DNA of 64,000 nt from Promicromonospora umidemergens (lineage in GTDB: Bacteria; Actinomycetota; Actinomycetes; Actinomycetales; Cellulomonadaceae). Of the stretch, positions 44,347-53,400 are shown piece after piece; within the stretch, counting starts at the first letter, position 1; every line of letters starts with the position of its first letter. The position numbers and the translations under genes are program-made. The stretch spans positions 62,001 through 126,000 of the forward strand of contig NZ_JAMTCT010000015.1 of assembly GCF_024171995.1 (NCBI RefSeq). The letters are read 5' to 3'. The notes beneath the pieces are model-generated. The model was not told where the DNA came from, made no database searches, and worked only from the letters and a program-made list of their open reading frames with translations.

Positions 44347-44883
44347 GTGGCGAAGAACTCGGAGAGCAGAGCGAACAGGGCGACCACCAAGAAGGCTGCG
44401 CGCGCCGGTCACGGGACCCCGGCCGTGGTGTCGCTCGAGAAGGCAGGCGTGCCGCACACGCTGCACCCCTACGAGCACGACCCGTCGAGCGACCTGAGCT
44501 TCGGGATGGAGGCGGCGGAAGCGATCGGCGTCGACGCCCCGCAGGTGTTCAAGACGCTGCTGGCCGAGGTCAACGGGAAGCTCGTGGTCGGCATCGTGCC
44601 AGTCGACCGCAGGCTCGACCTCAAGGCCCTGGCCCGCGCCGTCGGTGGCAAGAGAGCCGCGATGGCGGAGCCCGCGACGGCCGAGCGCGCCACCGGATAC
44701 GTGGTCGGCGGCATCTCGCCGCTGGGCCAGAAGACCCGGCACACCACGGTGCTGGACGAGTCCGCCCAGGCGTACGACGTCGTCTACGTCTCCGGCGGCC
44801 GGCGCGGGCTCGACGTATGCCTCGCGCCGGCCGCTCTGCTCACGCTCACCGCCGGGCGAACGGCCCCGATAGCCCGCGACTGA
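44347..44883 (+). CDS. ybaK: YbaK/EbsC-type Cys-tRNA(Pro) deacylase
   Basis: 178 aa with a GTG start. The YbaK domain is seen in 'VPHTLHPYEHDP', 'QVFKTLLAEVNGKLVVGIVPVDRRLDLKALARAVGGK', 'ERATGYVVGGISPLGQKTRHTTVLDESA' and 'VYVSGGRRGLDVCLAP'. The conserved Lys in 'VFKTLL' is essential in the family. It removes mischarged Cys from tRNA-Pro. The first 25 residues are basic and disordered. Confidence 0.93.
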   Translation: MAKNSESRANRATTKKAARAGHGTPAVVSLEKAGVPHTLHPYEHDPSSDLSFGMEAAEAIGVDAPQVFKTLLAEVNGKLVVGIVPVDRRLDLKALARAVGGKRAAMAEPATAERATGYVVGGISPLGQKTRHTTVLDESAQAYDVVYVSGGRRGLDVCLAPAALLTLTAGRTAPIARD

Positions 44884-44908
44884 GCCCAACCAGTCCCGTA
44901 CCAGCCGA

Positions 44909-45319
44909 TCAGGCCGAGACGGTCTTGCGGTAGGTCGGCAGCAGGGCGTCGCCGGCCACGATCTGCTTGCCCAGGGGCATGAGGGAAACCGGGATGAGCT
45001 TGAGGTTGGCCCAGGCCATCGGGATGCCGATGATCGAGATCGCGAGCGGGATCGCGGTGATGATGTGCCCGAGGGCGAGCCACCAGCCGGCGACGATCAC
45101 CCAGATCACGTTGCCGACCAGGGCCAGCGCACCGGAGCGCGGGCTCTCGACGACCTCACGCCCGAACGGCCACAGGGCGTAGCCCGCGATGCGGAAGGAG
45201 GCGATACCGAACGGGATGGTGACGATGAGCAGGCAGCAGATGATCCCCGCGAGCATGTATCCGAGCCACAGCCCGAACCCCGCGAAGATGACCCAGATGA
45301 TGTTCAGCAGCGTCTTCAT
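44909..45319 (-). CDS. yccF: YccF-domain membrane protein
   Basis: 136 aa with four hydrophobic helices in two repeats of a short motif: 'IIWVIFAGFGLWLGYMLAGIICCLLIVTIPFGIASFRIAGYALWPFG' and 'VIWVIVAGWWLALGHIITAIPLAISIIGIPMAWANLKLIPVSLMPLG'. The internal duplication is visible from the two 'IxxIPxGIAxF/W'-like strings. YccF proteins are of unknown function. It converges on YbaK and lies between two cytosolic genes. Confidence 0.93.
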   Translation of the reverse strand: MKTLLNIIWVIFAGFGLWLGYMLAGIICCLLIVTIPFGIASFRIAGYALWPFGREVVESPRSGALALVGNVIWVIVAGWWLALGHIITAIPLAISIIGIPMAWANLKLIPVSLMPLGKQIVAGDALLPTYRKTVSA

Positions 45320-45436
45320 GGGTCCATCCTTCCGTAGGGCGGCGGGTCACCGGAACCGGGAAACCCCCTGATCCCACCCTGAGCCGCCCGCAGCCGCCCG
45401 TGCGGCTGCGCGGACCCGCCGAAATAGACTCGGCCC

Positions 45437-46237
45437 GTGCCCGACCAGTCCACGCCCTCCACGCCCCAGCACCCCGCGACCGGCCCCGGCTCGGTCGCCG
45501 CCCGGCTCACGGTCGTCCGCGACCGCATCGCCGCGGCCGCCGTAGCCGCCGGGCGCGACCCGGGCGACGTGCGCCTCCTCGTCGCGACCAAGACGCAGCC
45601 GCCCCAGGCCGTGCTCGAGGCCCTGGCGGCGGGTGTCGACCTGATCGGCGAGAACCGGGTGCAGGAGCTCGTCGCGAAGGCGCCCGCCGTCGCCGACCGT
45701 CTCGCGGCGGGCACGCTGGAGGTCCACATGATCGGTCATCTGCAGCGCAACAAGATCAACCAGGTCCTGGCCACGGCCACGGGGCTGGAGACCCTGGACT
45801 CGCTGGACCTCGCCCAGGCGATCTCGGACCGCTGCGTGCGCGACGGCCGCACCGGCGACCGTGCGCTGGACGTGATGGTCCAGGTGAACGTCACGGGCGA
45901 GGAGAGCAAGTCCGGCATAGCGCCCGACGACGCCGGCGCGCTCGCCACCTCCGTCGCCGCGCTGCCGGGCCTGCGGCTGACCGGGTTCATGACCATCGGT
46001 GCGCACCTGGACTCCTCCGCCGAGCACAGGGTCCGCGCCGGGTTCGCCCGGCTGCGCGCGGTGCGCGACGAGGTCCTCGCGTCGAGCGCTCCGGGCACGG
46101 AGTCCGCTGGCGAGCTCTCCATGGGCATGACCGGGGACCTGGAGCTCGCGATCGCCGAGGGCGCGACCATCGTGCGGGTGGGCACTGCGGTGTTCGGCCC
46201 ACGCGGCACCGTGCCGGCGCCCGTCCGCCGCGAGTGA
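45437..46237 (+). CDS. yggS: YggS/PLPBP-type PLP homeostasis protein
   Basis: 266 aa with a GTG start. It is an alanine-racemase-like single-domain PLP protein: the Lys is in 'RLLVATKTQPPQAVLEAL', then 'DLIGENRVQEL', 'HMIGHLQRNKINQVL', 'VMVQVNVTGEESKSGI' and the C-terminal 'SMGMTGDLELAIAEGATIVRVGTAVFGPR'. In many actinobacteria the gene lies in the division cluster near ftsZ/sepF, but here it stands between YccF and a GNAT enzyme, so this copy is separate. Confidence 0.94.
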   Translation: MPDQSTPSTPQHPATGPGSVAARLTVVRDRIAAAAVAAGRDPGDVRLLVATKTQPPQAVLEALAAGVDLIGENRVQELVAKAPAVADRLAAGTLEVHMIGHLQRNKINQVLATATGLETLDSLDLAQAISDRCVRDGRTGDRALDVMVQVNVTGEESKSGIAPDDAGALATSVAALPGLRLTGFMTIGAHLDSSAEHRVRAGFARLRAVRDEVLASSAPGTESAGELSMGMTGDLELAIAEGATIVRVGTAVFGPRGTVPAPVRRE

Positions 46238-46330
46238 CCGCCGCCACTGTTTGACGCAGGTCACAGACGTGCGGGGCACGGACCGATAAGGTCCATGGTC
46301 TCCCCATCAACTCCTTGGAGTGATCGCGCC

Positions 46331-46984
46331 ATGCCCACGGCCACCCTGCTGCGCCCCGCCACTGACGCCGATATCTCACGCCTGGTCACCCTGAACAACG
46401 CCGCGATCCCCGCGGTCCCGGACACCCCGGCCGCCGACATGGCCGAGCTGCTCGACGTCGCGTCGCTCGCGCTGGTCGCCGTCGACCCCAACAGCCCCGC
46501 GGACCCGCTCGGCTTCGTCGTCGCGCTCGAGAGTGGCGAGGACTGGCCGGGCGAGAACTACGCCTGGTTCGAGGAGCGCGGGCTGGACCACCTGTACGTC
46601 GACCGCATAGTGGTCGGCGAGGGTGCGCGCGGCCGCGGCATCGGTCAGCTCTTCTACGACGCCGTGTTCGACGCCGCACGCACTGCCGGCCACGAGGTCG
46701 TCACCTGCGAGGTCAACCTGAACCCGCCGAACCCCGGCTCGATGCGCTTCCACGGCCGGCTCGGGTTCGAGGAGCGTGGGCAGCAGCTCACCAAGGGCGG
46801 AGACGTGCTGGTCGCGAAGCTGGCGGCCGACGTCGGCAGCGCCGGCGCAGACGACGCCGCAGGCCGCGCCGCCAAGCGCCGGGCCGCGACGAGCCGTGCG
46901 ACGACGACCGGGACGAGCCGGACCGGCGTGCCGACCATCGCGCCAACGGGAGCACGGGCAGCGCTCACGACCGCCGCCGTCTGA
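46331..46984 (+). CDS. GNAT-family N-acetyltransferase
   Basis: 217 aa from the ATG of MPTATLLRPATDADIS. The GNAT core is 'GLDHLYVDRIVVGEGARGRGIGQLFYDAVFDAARTAGHEVVTCEVNLNPPNPGSMRFHGRLGFEERGQQ'. The acetyl-CoA loop is RGRGIG. The last 55 residues are Ala/Arg/Thr-rich and probably disordered. The substrate is unknown. Confidence 0.9.
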   Translation: MPTATLLRPATDADISRLVTLNNAAIPAVPDTPAADMAELLDVASLALVAVDPNSPADPLGFVVALESGEDWPGENYAWFEERGLDHLYVDRIVVGEGARGRGIGQLFYDAVFDAARTAGHEVVTCEVNLNPPNPGSMRFHGRLGFEERGQQLTKGGDVLVAKLAADVGSAGADDAAGRAAKRRAATSRATTTGTSRTGVPTIAPTGARAALTTAAV

Positions 46985-47034
46985 CGCTGCGGGCCCCTGG
47001 TCCCTGGGTGAGGAGTCCGCTACCTCCAGGTAGC

Positions 47035-47300
47035 GGCGCCGAACCGCAACCTCTGCGTCTAGCAGTCCGCCCCGCGGCGCGGAACCGCACGTCGCGAGTC
47101 ACCGGCGGTGCCGAACCGCAGGGAACACGTGCACTGAACCCCGTATGGACTCGTAACCTTCAGTTGGCGCCCACCCGGGGCACGCAAGTTGCGGTTCGGC
47201 ACCTCACAAGCGCCCACCCAGACACACAAGTTGCGGTTCGGCACCCCAGGACCGCCCACCAGACGCTCAAGTTGCGGTTCGGCCCACGAACCGCAACCTG
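47035..47300. repeat. Cluster of AAGTTGCGGTTCGG-like repeats
   Basis: Three direct copies of CAAGTTGCGGTTCGG begin at 47185, 47227 and 47268, spaced 42 and 41 bp. At 47271-47297 the last one forms a hairpin with a reversed copy (GTTGCGGTTCG-N5-CGAACCGCAAC). Further reversed or partial copies ('CCGAACCGCA') occur near 47039, 47080 and 47111. The 332-bp space between the GNAT gene and murQ, which converge, holds no gene. The closing hairpin could end murQ transcription. Confidence 0.75.
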
Positions 47301-47316
47301 AGCACCGCCGAACAGA

Positions 47317-48282
47317 TCACCGCTGTGCGGGGTCGATCCCTAGGGTTGCCAGGGCCTCGCGGACCGACGGGCCGCCGATCCGGCCCGGCTCCACGGCCAG
47401 TGCCCGCGTCGCCACGGACCGGTCGACGCCCGCCACGAGCATCACGAGGGCGGCCCGCAGGTCGCCGTCCGTGGCGGCCAGCGCGTTCGCGCACACGTCC
47501 GACTCCAGGTTCGTGGCCTGCGTGAGCAGGCGGACCAGGCGTTGGCGCAGCTTGGCGTTGGTCGCGAGCACCTCGACCATGAGGTTCGAGTACGTCTTGC
47601 CGAGCCGCACCATGACCGCCGTCGAGAAGGTGTTGAGCACCATCTTCTGCGCGGTGCCCGCCTTCATGCGGGTGGACCCCGTGATGGCCTCCGGACCGGT
47701 GTTCACCAGGATCGGCACGTCCGCCTTCGGCGCCAGGGCGGCGAACGGGTTGGACGCGAGCAGCACGGTCCGCGCCCCGCGCGCACGGCCCACGTCGAGC
47801 GCTCCCCCGACATACGGGGTGCCGCCGCTGGCGGCGATACCGAACACGATGTCGGCGGGCCCGACGTCGGACACCAGCGCCCCGCCTGCCTCGATGTCGT
47901 CCTCCGCGCCCTCGGCCGCCTTCTTGAAGGCGTTCAGCCCGCCCGCGAGATGCGGCACGAACATCTCCTCGCCGACGCCGTAGGTGGGCAGCAGCTCCGC
48001 GGCGTCGAGCAGGCCCATGCGGCCAGACGTGCCCGAACCCACGTAGTGCACCCGTCCCCCGGCGCGGATGCCCTCCACGGCCAGGTCGATCGCCTCGACG
48101 ATGCGCGGGTGCGCCGCGCGTACCGCGGCGATGACGGCAGCGTCCTCGTCGGTGATCATGCGCACCATCTCGGCCGTGGAGACCACGTCGATGTCACGTG
48201 TGCGCGGGTTGCGCTCCTCGGTGGGTGAGACCGGGCGCGGCGCCGCCTGTGCGTGCCGTTCGAATCCCGCCTCCGCGATCAT
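47317..48282 (-). CDS. murQ: N-acetylmuramic acid 6-phosphate etherase
   Basis: 321 aa with an AAAGGAG site. It cleaves the lactyl ether of MurNAc-6-P to GlcNAc-6-P and D-lactate. The SIS fold shows 'RVHYVGSGTSGRMGLLDAAELLPTYG' with a catalytic Glu, 'FKKAAEGAEDD' with the second acidic residue, 'IVFGIAASGGTPYVGGAL' and 'GPEAITGSTRMKAGTAQKMVLN'. Length is complete. It is the last gene of the ABC-nagZ operon, 75 bp after nagZ. Confidence 0.96.
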   Translation of the reverse strand: MIAEAGFERHAQAAPRPVSPTEERNPRTRDIDVVSTAEMVRMITDEDAAVIAAVRAAHPRIVEAIDLAVEGIRAGGRVHYVGSGTSGRMGLLDAAELLPTYGVGEEMFVPHLAGGLNAFKKAAEGAEDDIEAGGALVSDVGPADIVFGIAASGGTPYVGGALDVGRARGARTVLLASNPFAALAPKADVPILVNTGPEAITGSTRMKAGTAQKMVLNTFSTAVMVRLGKTYSNLMVEVLATNAKLRQRLVRLLTQATNLESDVCANALAATDGDLRAALVMLVAGVDRSVATRALAVEPGRIGGPSVREALATLGIDPAQR

Positions 48283-48357
48283 CGGCGAGCTCCTTTCGTT
48301 CTACCTGCTGTGTGCTCTTGGACCCTGTGCTGCTCATGGCTCATAGCTGCTCATCGC

Positions 48358-50133
48358 TCATCGTCGCTCGTCACCGCTGCTGTGCTGGTCTTCGCCGTCC
48401 TGCCGGCCTGTCTGTCCCCGGAGGCGCTCGACGGCGGCCCTCGCGTTCGCCCGCCCCGTCCCGCACGCCACCACCACCGCCGGGCCACCACCGCTCAACG
48501 TCCCGAACCAGTCCGCCACCGGACCGGGAAGACCCGTGTGGACCACGACAAGATCCGGCCGGACCGCCCAGAGCTGCTCCAGGCGGGCTCGTTCGGCCGA
48601 ACCCGGGACGGGCTCACGAGTGATCACGACCAGTGGTTCGGAGCGAGACGCGTGATGGACGGTGCCCTCAGGAAATTCTGCGCCACGTTCGGTCCCGGCC
48701 TTGTCGAGATCCGCCGTTACACGGTACCGGGAGAATCGGGTGATTAGCACCGCAAGTCCATGTTGATCCAGGCCGAGTTCCACCGGCTCCCCATCGACGG
48801 CACTGTCGACGGCCCGTTCCCCGGCCCCGTCCTCGGCCCCGTCCTCGGCCACGTCGCCCGGAAACACCCTGGCCCCCGGCCACGTCGCGGTGATGGCTGC
48901 CTGCACGTGCCGAGCCTTGCGTCCGGCGGCATGGTCCAGCCGGGTCCGCAGGTCGACCACGTCCGGCTCGGCCGTGGACGCGAGCGGCACCAGGCGCCCG
49001 CCCCGCACGTGCACGACGGCGTCCGCGATCCGCGCTCCCAGCTCGGACAGGTCCGCGAGCGCCTCCGTCGCGACGTCGACGCCGGTCGCCGGTCCGGCGG
49101 CGGCCCGCCGTTCGCGGACCGCCGTCACGAGGGCCTGGGTGCGTGCCCTGGACTCCTCGAGTCGCTCGACGGTCAGCCGCCCGGTGGCCACTGCCTGGCT
49201 CAGCGCGTCGTACGACTCGGTGTACAGGGCGGGGTCCAGGCCGAGGCAGAGCAGGTCGGCGCCGGCCTCGACGGCGCGGACGGCGGCCTCCCCCACGGAG
49301 CCGGTGAGCTGGCGCAGGGCGCCCATGTCGAGGGCGTCGGTGATGATCGGCCCGTCGTGGCCGAGCTCGCGCAGCAGGCGCGTCGCGGCCGGCTCGACGG
49401 AGGCGGGCGCCGGCCCGAGGGCGGGGAAGAGCACGTGGGCGGTCATGACGGCGTCGAGGGCGGACCGGCCGGCGTCCCTGCCCTCGGGCCGCAGGGCCCG
49501 CGCGAACGGCACGAGGTCACGCGTCCGCAGGAGGTCGAGCGGTTCGTCCACGACGGGTAGGCCGATGTGCGAGTCCACGGTGGTGGCGCCGTGCCCGGGG
49601 AAGTGCTTGCCGCACACTCCGACGCCTGCGCTGCGCACGCCGCGCGCGAACGCGATGCCGTGCCGGGCGACGTCGTCGGGCGTGGTCCCGAAGGCGCGCA
49701 CACCGATCACCGGGTTGTCCGGCTCGGAGACGACGTCGAGCACCGGGCCGAGGAGCAGGTCGATGCCGGTCGCCGCGAGCAGCCGGCCCAGTGCCCGGCC
49801 GGCGTCCAGCGAGACGCTGCAGCCGCCCGGGTAGGCGCCGAGCGCCGCCGCCCCGGGCAGGGACGAGCCGTGGACGGCCTCCAGCCGCGACACGTCGCCG
49901 CCCTCCTCGTCCACGGCGATGACCAGGTCGGGCGAGATCGTGTGCAGCGCGGCGGACAGGGTCGCGGTGGTGGCGACGTCGGGCGTGTTCCGCGCGAAGT
50001 AGACGACGCCGGCCAGGCCCGCGCGGGCGGCGTCGGCCAGCCAGCCCGGGACGAGCGTGCCCTCGAAGCCGGGCAGGAGCACGCCGTTGACGGCGCGCTC
50101 CGTACGGGCCGGCCCAGCGTGCTCAGCGGTCAT
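48358..50133 (-). CDS. nagZ: Beta-N-acetylhexosaminidase, NagZ-like GH3
   Basis: 591 aa from the ATG of MTAEHAGPART. There is no signal peptide, so it works in the cytoplasm. GH3 features are 'VIAVDEEGGDVSRL', the NagZ His-loop 'GVGVCGKHFPGHGATTVDSH' and the nucleophile region 'ITDALDMGAL'. It removes GlcNAc from GlcNAc-MurNAc compounds. The C-terminal 230 residues form a second GH3 domain, longer than in E. coli NagZ (341 aa) and more like two-domain B. subtilis NagZ. The ATG overlaps the permease stop by 4 bp. Confidence 0.94.
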   Translation of the reverse strand: MTAEHAGPARTERAVNGVLLPGFEGTLVPGWLADAARAGLAGVVYFARNTPDVATTATLSAALHTISPDLVIAVDEEGGDVSRLEAVHGSSLPGAAALGAYPGGCSVSLDAGRALGRLLAATGIDLLLGPVLDVVSEPDNPVIGVRAFGTTPDDVARHGIAFARGVRSAGVGVCGKHFPGHGATTVDSHIGLPVVDEPLDLLRTRDLVPFARALRPEGRDAGRSALDAVMTAHVLFPALGPAPASVEPAATRLLRELGHDGPIITDALDMGALRQLTGSVGEAAVRAVEAGADLLCLGLDPALYTESYDALSQAVATGRLTVERLEESRARTQALVTAVRERRAAAGPATGVDVATEALADLSELGARIADAVVHVRGGRLVPLASTAEPDVVDLRTRLDHAAGRKARHVQAAITATWPGARVFPGDVAEDGAEDGAGERAVDSAVDGEPVELGLDQHGLAVLITRFSRYRVTADLDKAGTERGAEFPEGTVHHASRSEPLVVITREPVPGSAERARLEQLWAVRPDLVVVHTGLPGPVADWFGTLSGGGPAVVVACGTGRANARAAVERLRGQTGRQDGEDQHSSGDERR

Positions 50134-50984
50134 GCCTTCACGGCCCCCGCCGTGAGACCAGAGGCGAGGCGTCGCTGGACCAGGATGAAGAAGATCATCA
50201 CGGGCACGGTGATGATCGTGGACGCCGCCATGATGGCGCCCCAGTCGTTGGAGTGGATGCCGAAGAACGAGTGGAGGCCGATCGCCACCGTGTAGCTCTC
50301 CGTGGCGCCGCCCAGCATCGTCATGGCGAAGATGAACTCGTTCCACGCGGTGATGAAGCTGAAGATGCTGGTGGCGACCAGGCCGGGTGCCACGAGTGGC
50401 AGCAGGACCGACCAGAACATGCGGCCCCAGCTCGCGCCGTCGAGGTAGGCGGCCTCCTCCAGCTCGACCGGGACCGCGGCGACGAAGCCGCGCAGCATCC
50501 AGATGCCGAACGGGAGCGCGAGCGCCACGTAGACCACGACGAGGCCGATCAGGGTGTTGAGCAGCTGCAGGTCGCGGACCTGGACGAACAGCGGGATGAC
50601 GAGCGCCTCGAGCGGCACCATCTGCACGATCAGCACCATCATGAGGATCTGGGTGCGCATCTTGAACCGGAAGCGCGCCACCGCGACGGACGCCAGCAGC
50701 GCGAGGACCGACGAGACGACCACCGTGCCGAGCGCTACCAGCAGGGAGTTGCGCAGGAAGGTCCCGAAGCCGCCCTCGGTGAGCACGAACACGTAGTGGT
50801 CGAGCGTCGGTTCGGCCGGCCAGAAGCTGCTGGTGTTCCCGGCCTGCGCGTCCAGGGAGCTGTTCAGCATCCAGTAGACGGGGAACAGCGTGAAGACGAG
50901 CAGCAGGGCGACGAGCACGCCCTTGCCGAGCTGGCGCAGCGGCGAGCGGCGTGCGGTGCGCCGCAGCGGGCGGTTGCCGCTCAT
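50130..50984 (-). CDS. ABC sugar transporter permease (MalG-type)
   Basis: 284 aa with six membrane helices. The EAA loop is 'ELEEAAYLDGASWGRMFWSVLLPLVAPGL'. The C-terminus is typical of carbohydrate uptake CUT1 permeases ('SGLTAGAVKA'). It overlaps both neighbours by 4 bp (ATGA) and works with the upstream permease and lipoprotein. No ATPase gene is present nearby, so a shared MsiK-like ATPase is likely. Confidence 0.95.
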   Translation of the reverse strand: MSGNRPLRRTARRSPLRQLGKGVLVALLLVFTLFPVYWMLNSSLDAQAGNTSSFWPAEPTLDHYVFVLTEGGFGTFLRNSLLVALGTVVVSSVLALLASVAVARFRFKMRTQILMMVLIVQMVPLEALVIPLFVQVRDLQLLNTLIGLVVVYVALALPFGIWMLRGFVAAVPVELEEAAYLDGASWGRMFWSVLLPLVAPGLVATSIFSFITAWNEFIFAMTMLGGATESYTVAIGLHSFFGIHSNDWGAIMAASTIITVPVMIFFILVQRRLASGLTAGAVKA

Positions 50985-51928
50985 CGTTCCTCCTCCGCCA
51001 GGACGGCGCGGACGTAGACGGCGGTGATCGCGAGCAGCAGCAGGGTCAGCAGCACGGCGATCGCCGAGCCGAAGCCGTACCGGTTCTGCCCGAACGACTC
51101 GACGTACGACCACACGCCGAGGTTCAGCACGGACCGGTTCGATCCCGCGCCGCCGGGCATGAGGTACACCTGCGCGAACACCTTGAAGTCCCAGATGGTC
51201 GACAGGATGATCACGACGGCGAACACCTGCCGCAGCTGGGGCACGATGATCGAGAAGAACCGGCGGAACGCGCCGGCGCCGTCCATCTCGGCGGCCTCGA
51301 GCATCTCCTTCGGCACCCCGAGCAGGCCGGCGAGCACGGTGACCGCGACGAACGGGAACCCGTGGTGGATCACGTTGAGCAGGACTATCGCGTAGAACGA
51401 CCACCGGTCGGTGAACCAGTTGGTGGGGTCGTCCAGCAGGCCGAGCCCCATCAGGACGTCGTTGAAGACGCCGCGGTCGGCGTCGAAGATCCACACCCAC
51501 ACGTACGTGCCGGTGACCGCCGGCATGGCCCAGGCCGCCATGATCGCGCTGGACGTCACCGTGCGCCAGAAGGTGCCGAGCGAGGCGAGCAGCACCGCCA
51601 CACCGGTGCCGAACGCGACGGTGCCCACGACGGACAGGACGGCGAACCCCACGGTGTTGGGCAGCACCACGGTCCACAGCTCCGGCGACGCCAGGATCTC
51701 GGCGTAGTTCTCCAGGCCGATCCAGCTCAGCTCGCCCGTCGTGATCTCCCGCAGCCCGTAGTCCTGCAGGGAGAAGAGGAACACCCGCACCAGCGGCCAC
51801 AGCAGCAGCACCGCCAGGACCGCCAGCGCGGGGGCGAGCAGCAGCCAGGGCCGCACGGTGGCGGCCCTGGCCCGGCTGAGCCGCGGCAGTGTCTTTCGCA
51901 GACGGGTCTCCGTCAGCTGCTGAGTCAC
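50981..51928 (-). CDS. ABC sugar transporter permease (MalF-type)
   Basis: 315 aa. Six helices; 'PWLLLAPALAVLAVLLLWPLVRVFLFSLQDYG' opens the protein and the EAA loop is 'EMLEAAEMDGAGAFRRFFSIIVPQLRQV'. It belongs to the CUT1 family. The start overlaps the lipoprotein stop by 4 bp, the stop overlaps the next permease start by 4 bp. Confidence 0.95.
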   Translation of the reverse strand: MTQQLTETRLRKTLPRLSRARAATVRPWLLLAPALAVLAVLLLWPLVRVFLFSLQDYGLREITTGELSWIGLENYAEILASPELWTVVLPNTVGFAVLSVVGTVAFGTGVAVLLASLGTFWRTVTSSAIMAAWAMPAVTGTYVWVWIFDADRGVFNDVLMGLGLLDDPTNWFTDRWSFYAIVLLNVIHHGFPFVAVTVLAGLLGVPKEMLEAAEMDGAGAFRRFFSIIVPQLRQVFAVVIILSTIWDFKVFAQVYLMPGGAGSNRSVLNLGVWSYVESFGQNRYGFGSAIAVLLTLLLLAITAVYVRAVLAEEER

Positions 51929-53220
51929 TCAGACCCGTTCAGCACGCTGGTCATCTCCTCGGCGGCGGCCTTGCTCGCTTCCGCGACGGTCGCGTCCCCA
52001 GAGAGGATCGACTGCATCATGGTGCTCGTCGTGAGCTTGGCCTGCACGTTCCCGTAGGTGGGCGCCGCGGGCACCGAGGCGCCGCCCTCGACGAACTGCC
52101 TCGCGAACGGCGCCACGAGCGGGTCGGTGCTCTCGAGCGTCTCGTCCAGCAGCGAGACCTGGCCGGGGAAGTACCCGGACTGCTCGCTCCACTGCTGCGC
52201 GAACTCACCGGTGGTCATCATCTCGATGAACGTGAAGGCCAGGTCCTTGTCCTCGGCCGTCTCGAACATGCTCAGGTGCGAGCCGCCCAGGACCGACGGG
52301 GCGATGCCGCCGTCCTGGCCCGGGATCGGCACGGCGGCGAACTTGCCCTCCATGTCCGCGTTCGCGTCGACGATCGCACCGGGCGTCCAGGAGCCCATGA
52401 CCGCCATGCCGACGTCGCCGGCGGCGAACGCGTCGAGCACGTCGGTCTCGCGCCAGGTGGTGGCACCGGTCGACGAGTAGCCGCCCTCGGTGGCCAGGCC
52501 GGTCCAGAACTCGAGGCCCTCCTGCGACTCGGGGCTGTCGAGGCCGGAGGTCCAGGTGTCGCCCTCGAGCGTGGCGACCTCGCCGCCCGCTCCCCACACC
52601 CACGGGTAGACCGTGAACTCGGCGTCGCCGGGGACCGCTACCGCGATCTTGTCCGGGTACTCCTCCTTGAGCCCCGCTGCGGCCTCCTCGAGCTCCTCCC
52701 ACGTGGTGGGCGGCTCGACGCCGGCCTTCTCGAACATCTCCGTGTTGTAGACCAGCGAGCGCACCCCGGCGTACCAGGGCATGCCGTAGAGCTGCTCGTC
52801 GTAGGTCCCTGCCTCGACCAGCCCCTCGACCAGGTCGTCGCCGATCCCTGCGCCCTCCACGTGCTCGTCGAGCGACGCGAGCGCGCCGGCGTCGGCGAAC
52901 TCGGGGGTCCAGGTGGTGCCGGTCTCCGCGACGTCGGGGGTGGTGCCGCCGGCGATCGAGGTGACGAACCGGTCGTGGGCGTCGCCCCACTCGACGAACT
53001 CGACGTTGAGCGTCGCGCCGGTCTCCTCCTCGAACGCCGTCGAGACGTCGGCGAAGAAGCCGTCGGCGTCGGGGTTCGTTCCCTGCATGATCCAGACGTC
53101 GAGGGTGCCGTCACCCTCGCTGTCGCCGCCGTCGCCCCCGCCGCCGCAGGCGGCCGTCGTGGCAGCGAGAAGCAGTGCACCGGTGGCCGCAGCTATGGGC
53201 CGTCGCATCGCTCGAGTCAT
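51925..53220 (-). CDS. ABC transporter sugar-binding lipoprotein
   Basis: 431 aa. A lipoprotein signal with the acceptor Cys25 in 'LLLAATTAACGGGGD' is followed by a Gly/Asp-rich linker and the CUT1 binding-protein fold ('VWIMQGTNPDADGFFADVSTAFEEETGA', 'YGMPWYAGVRSLVYNTEMFEKAG', 'DVGMAVMGSWTPGAI'). It delivers sugar to the two permeases. The context with NagZ and MurQ points to GlcNAc, MurNAc or a muropeptide disaccharide. GGAAGGAAG lies upstream of the ATG. Confidence 0.94.
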   Translation of the reverse strand: MTRAMRRPIAAATGALLLAATTAACGGGGDGGDSEGDGTLDVWIMQGTNPDADGFFADVSTAFEEETGATLNVEFVEWGDAHDRFVTSIAGGTTPDVAETGTTWTPEFADAGALASLDEHVEGAGIGDDLVEGLVEAGTYDEQLYGMPWYAGVRSLVYNTEMFEKAGVEPPTTWEELEEAAAGLKEEYPDKIAVAVPGDAEFTVYPWVWGAGGEVATLEGDTWTSGLDSPESQEGLEFWTGLATEGGYSSTGATTWRETDVLDAFAAGDVGMAVMGSWTPGAIVDANADMEGKFAAVPIPGQDGGIAPSVLGGSHLSMFETAEDKDLAFTFIEMMTTGEFAQQWSEQSGYFPGQVSLLDETLESTDPLVAPFARQFVEGGASVPAAPTYGNVQAKLTTSTMMQSILSGDATVAEASKAAAEEMTSVLNGSE

Positions 53221-53273
53221 CGTTCGGCTTCCTTCCGCTCGGTGCCGCGAGAGGAGCCAGGTGGTATTCCTGA

Positions 53274-53286
53274 GAAATGAAATTTC
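53274..53286. promoter_or_regulatory. Operator candidate upstream of the ABC-nagZ-murQ operon
   Basis: The inverted repeat GAAAT-GAA-ATTTC lies 54 bp upstream of the lipoprotein ATG. RpiR/MurR-type regulators recognise AT-rich inverted repeats of this kind. A related AATTTCCT string occurs upstream of the divergent kinase (near 54586). The link to the local RpiR protein is inference. Confidence 0.45.
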
Positions 53287-53400
53287 CTATACGCGGCATT
53301 GCGTGGAGATTACTAACGGGATGGACTATCTGCTAGGGGTGTTACCAAACCGTGATTGCCCATGATGGCACGCGATCCGGAGCGGGGCCCGTGCCTCGTT

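Noticed and set aside
47185-47283. Three repeats that could resemble a CRISPR array
   Set aside because: The repeat is only about 15-19 bp, there are just three copies, part of the spacers is also shared, and no cas gene is present.
47189-47983. 264-codon plus-strand frame overlapping murQ
   Set aside because: Its start lies in the repeat cluster ('RFGT' repeats come from the DNA repeats), and the rest is antisense to murQ.
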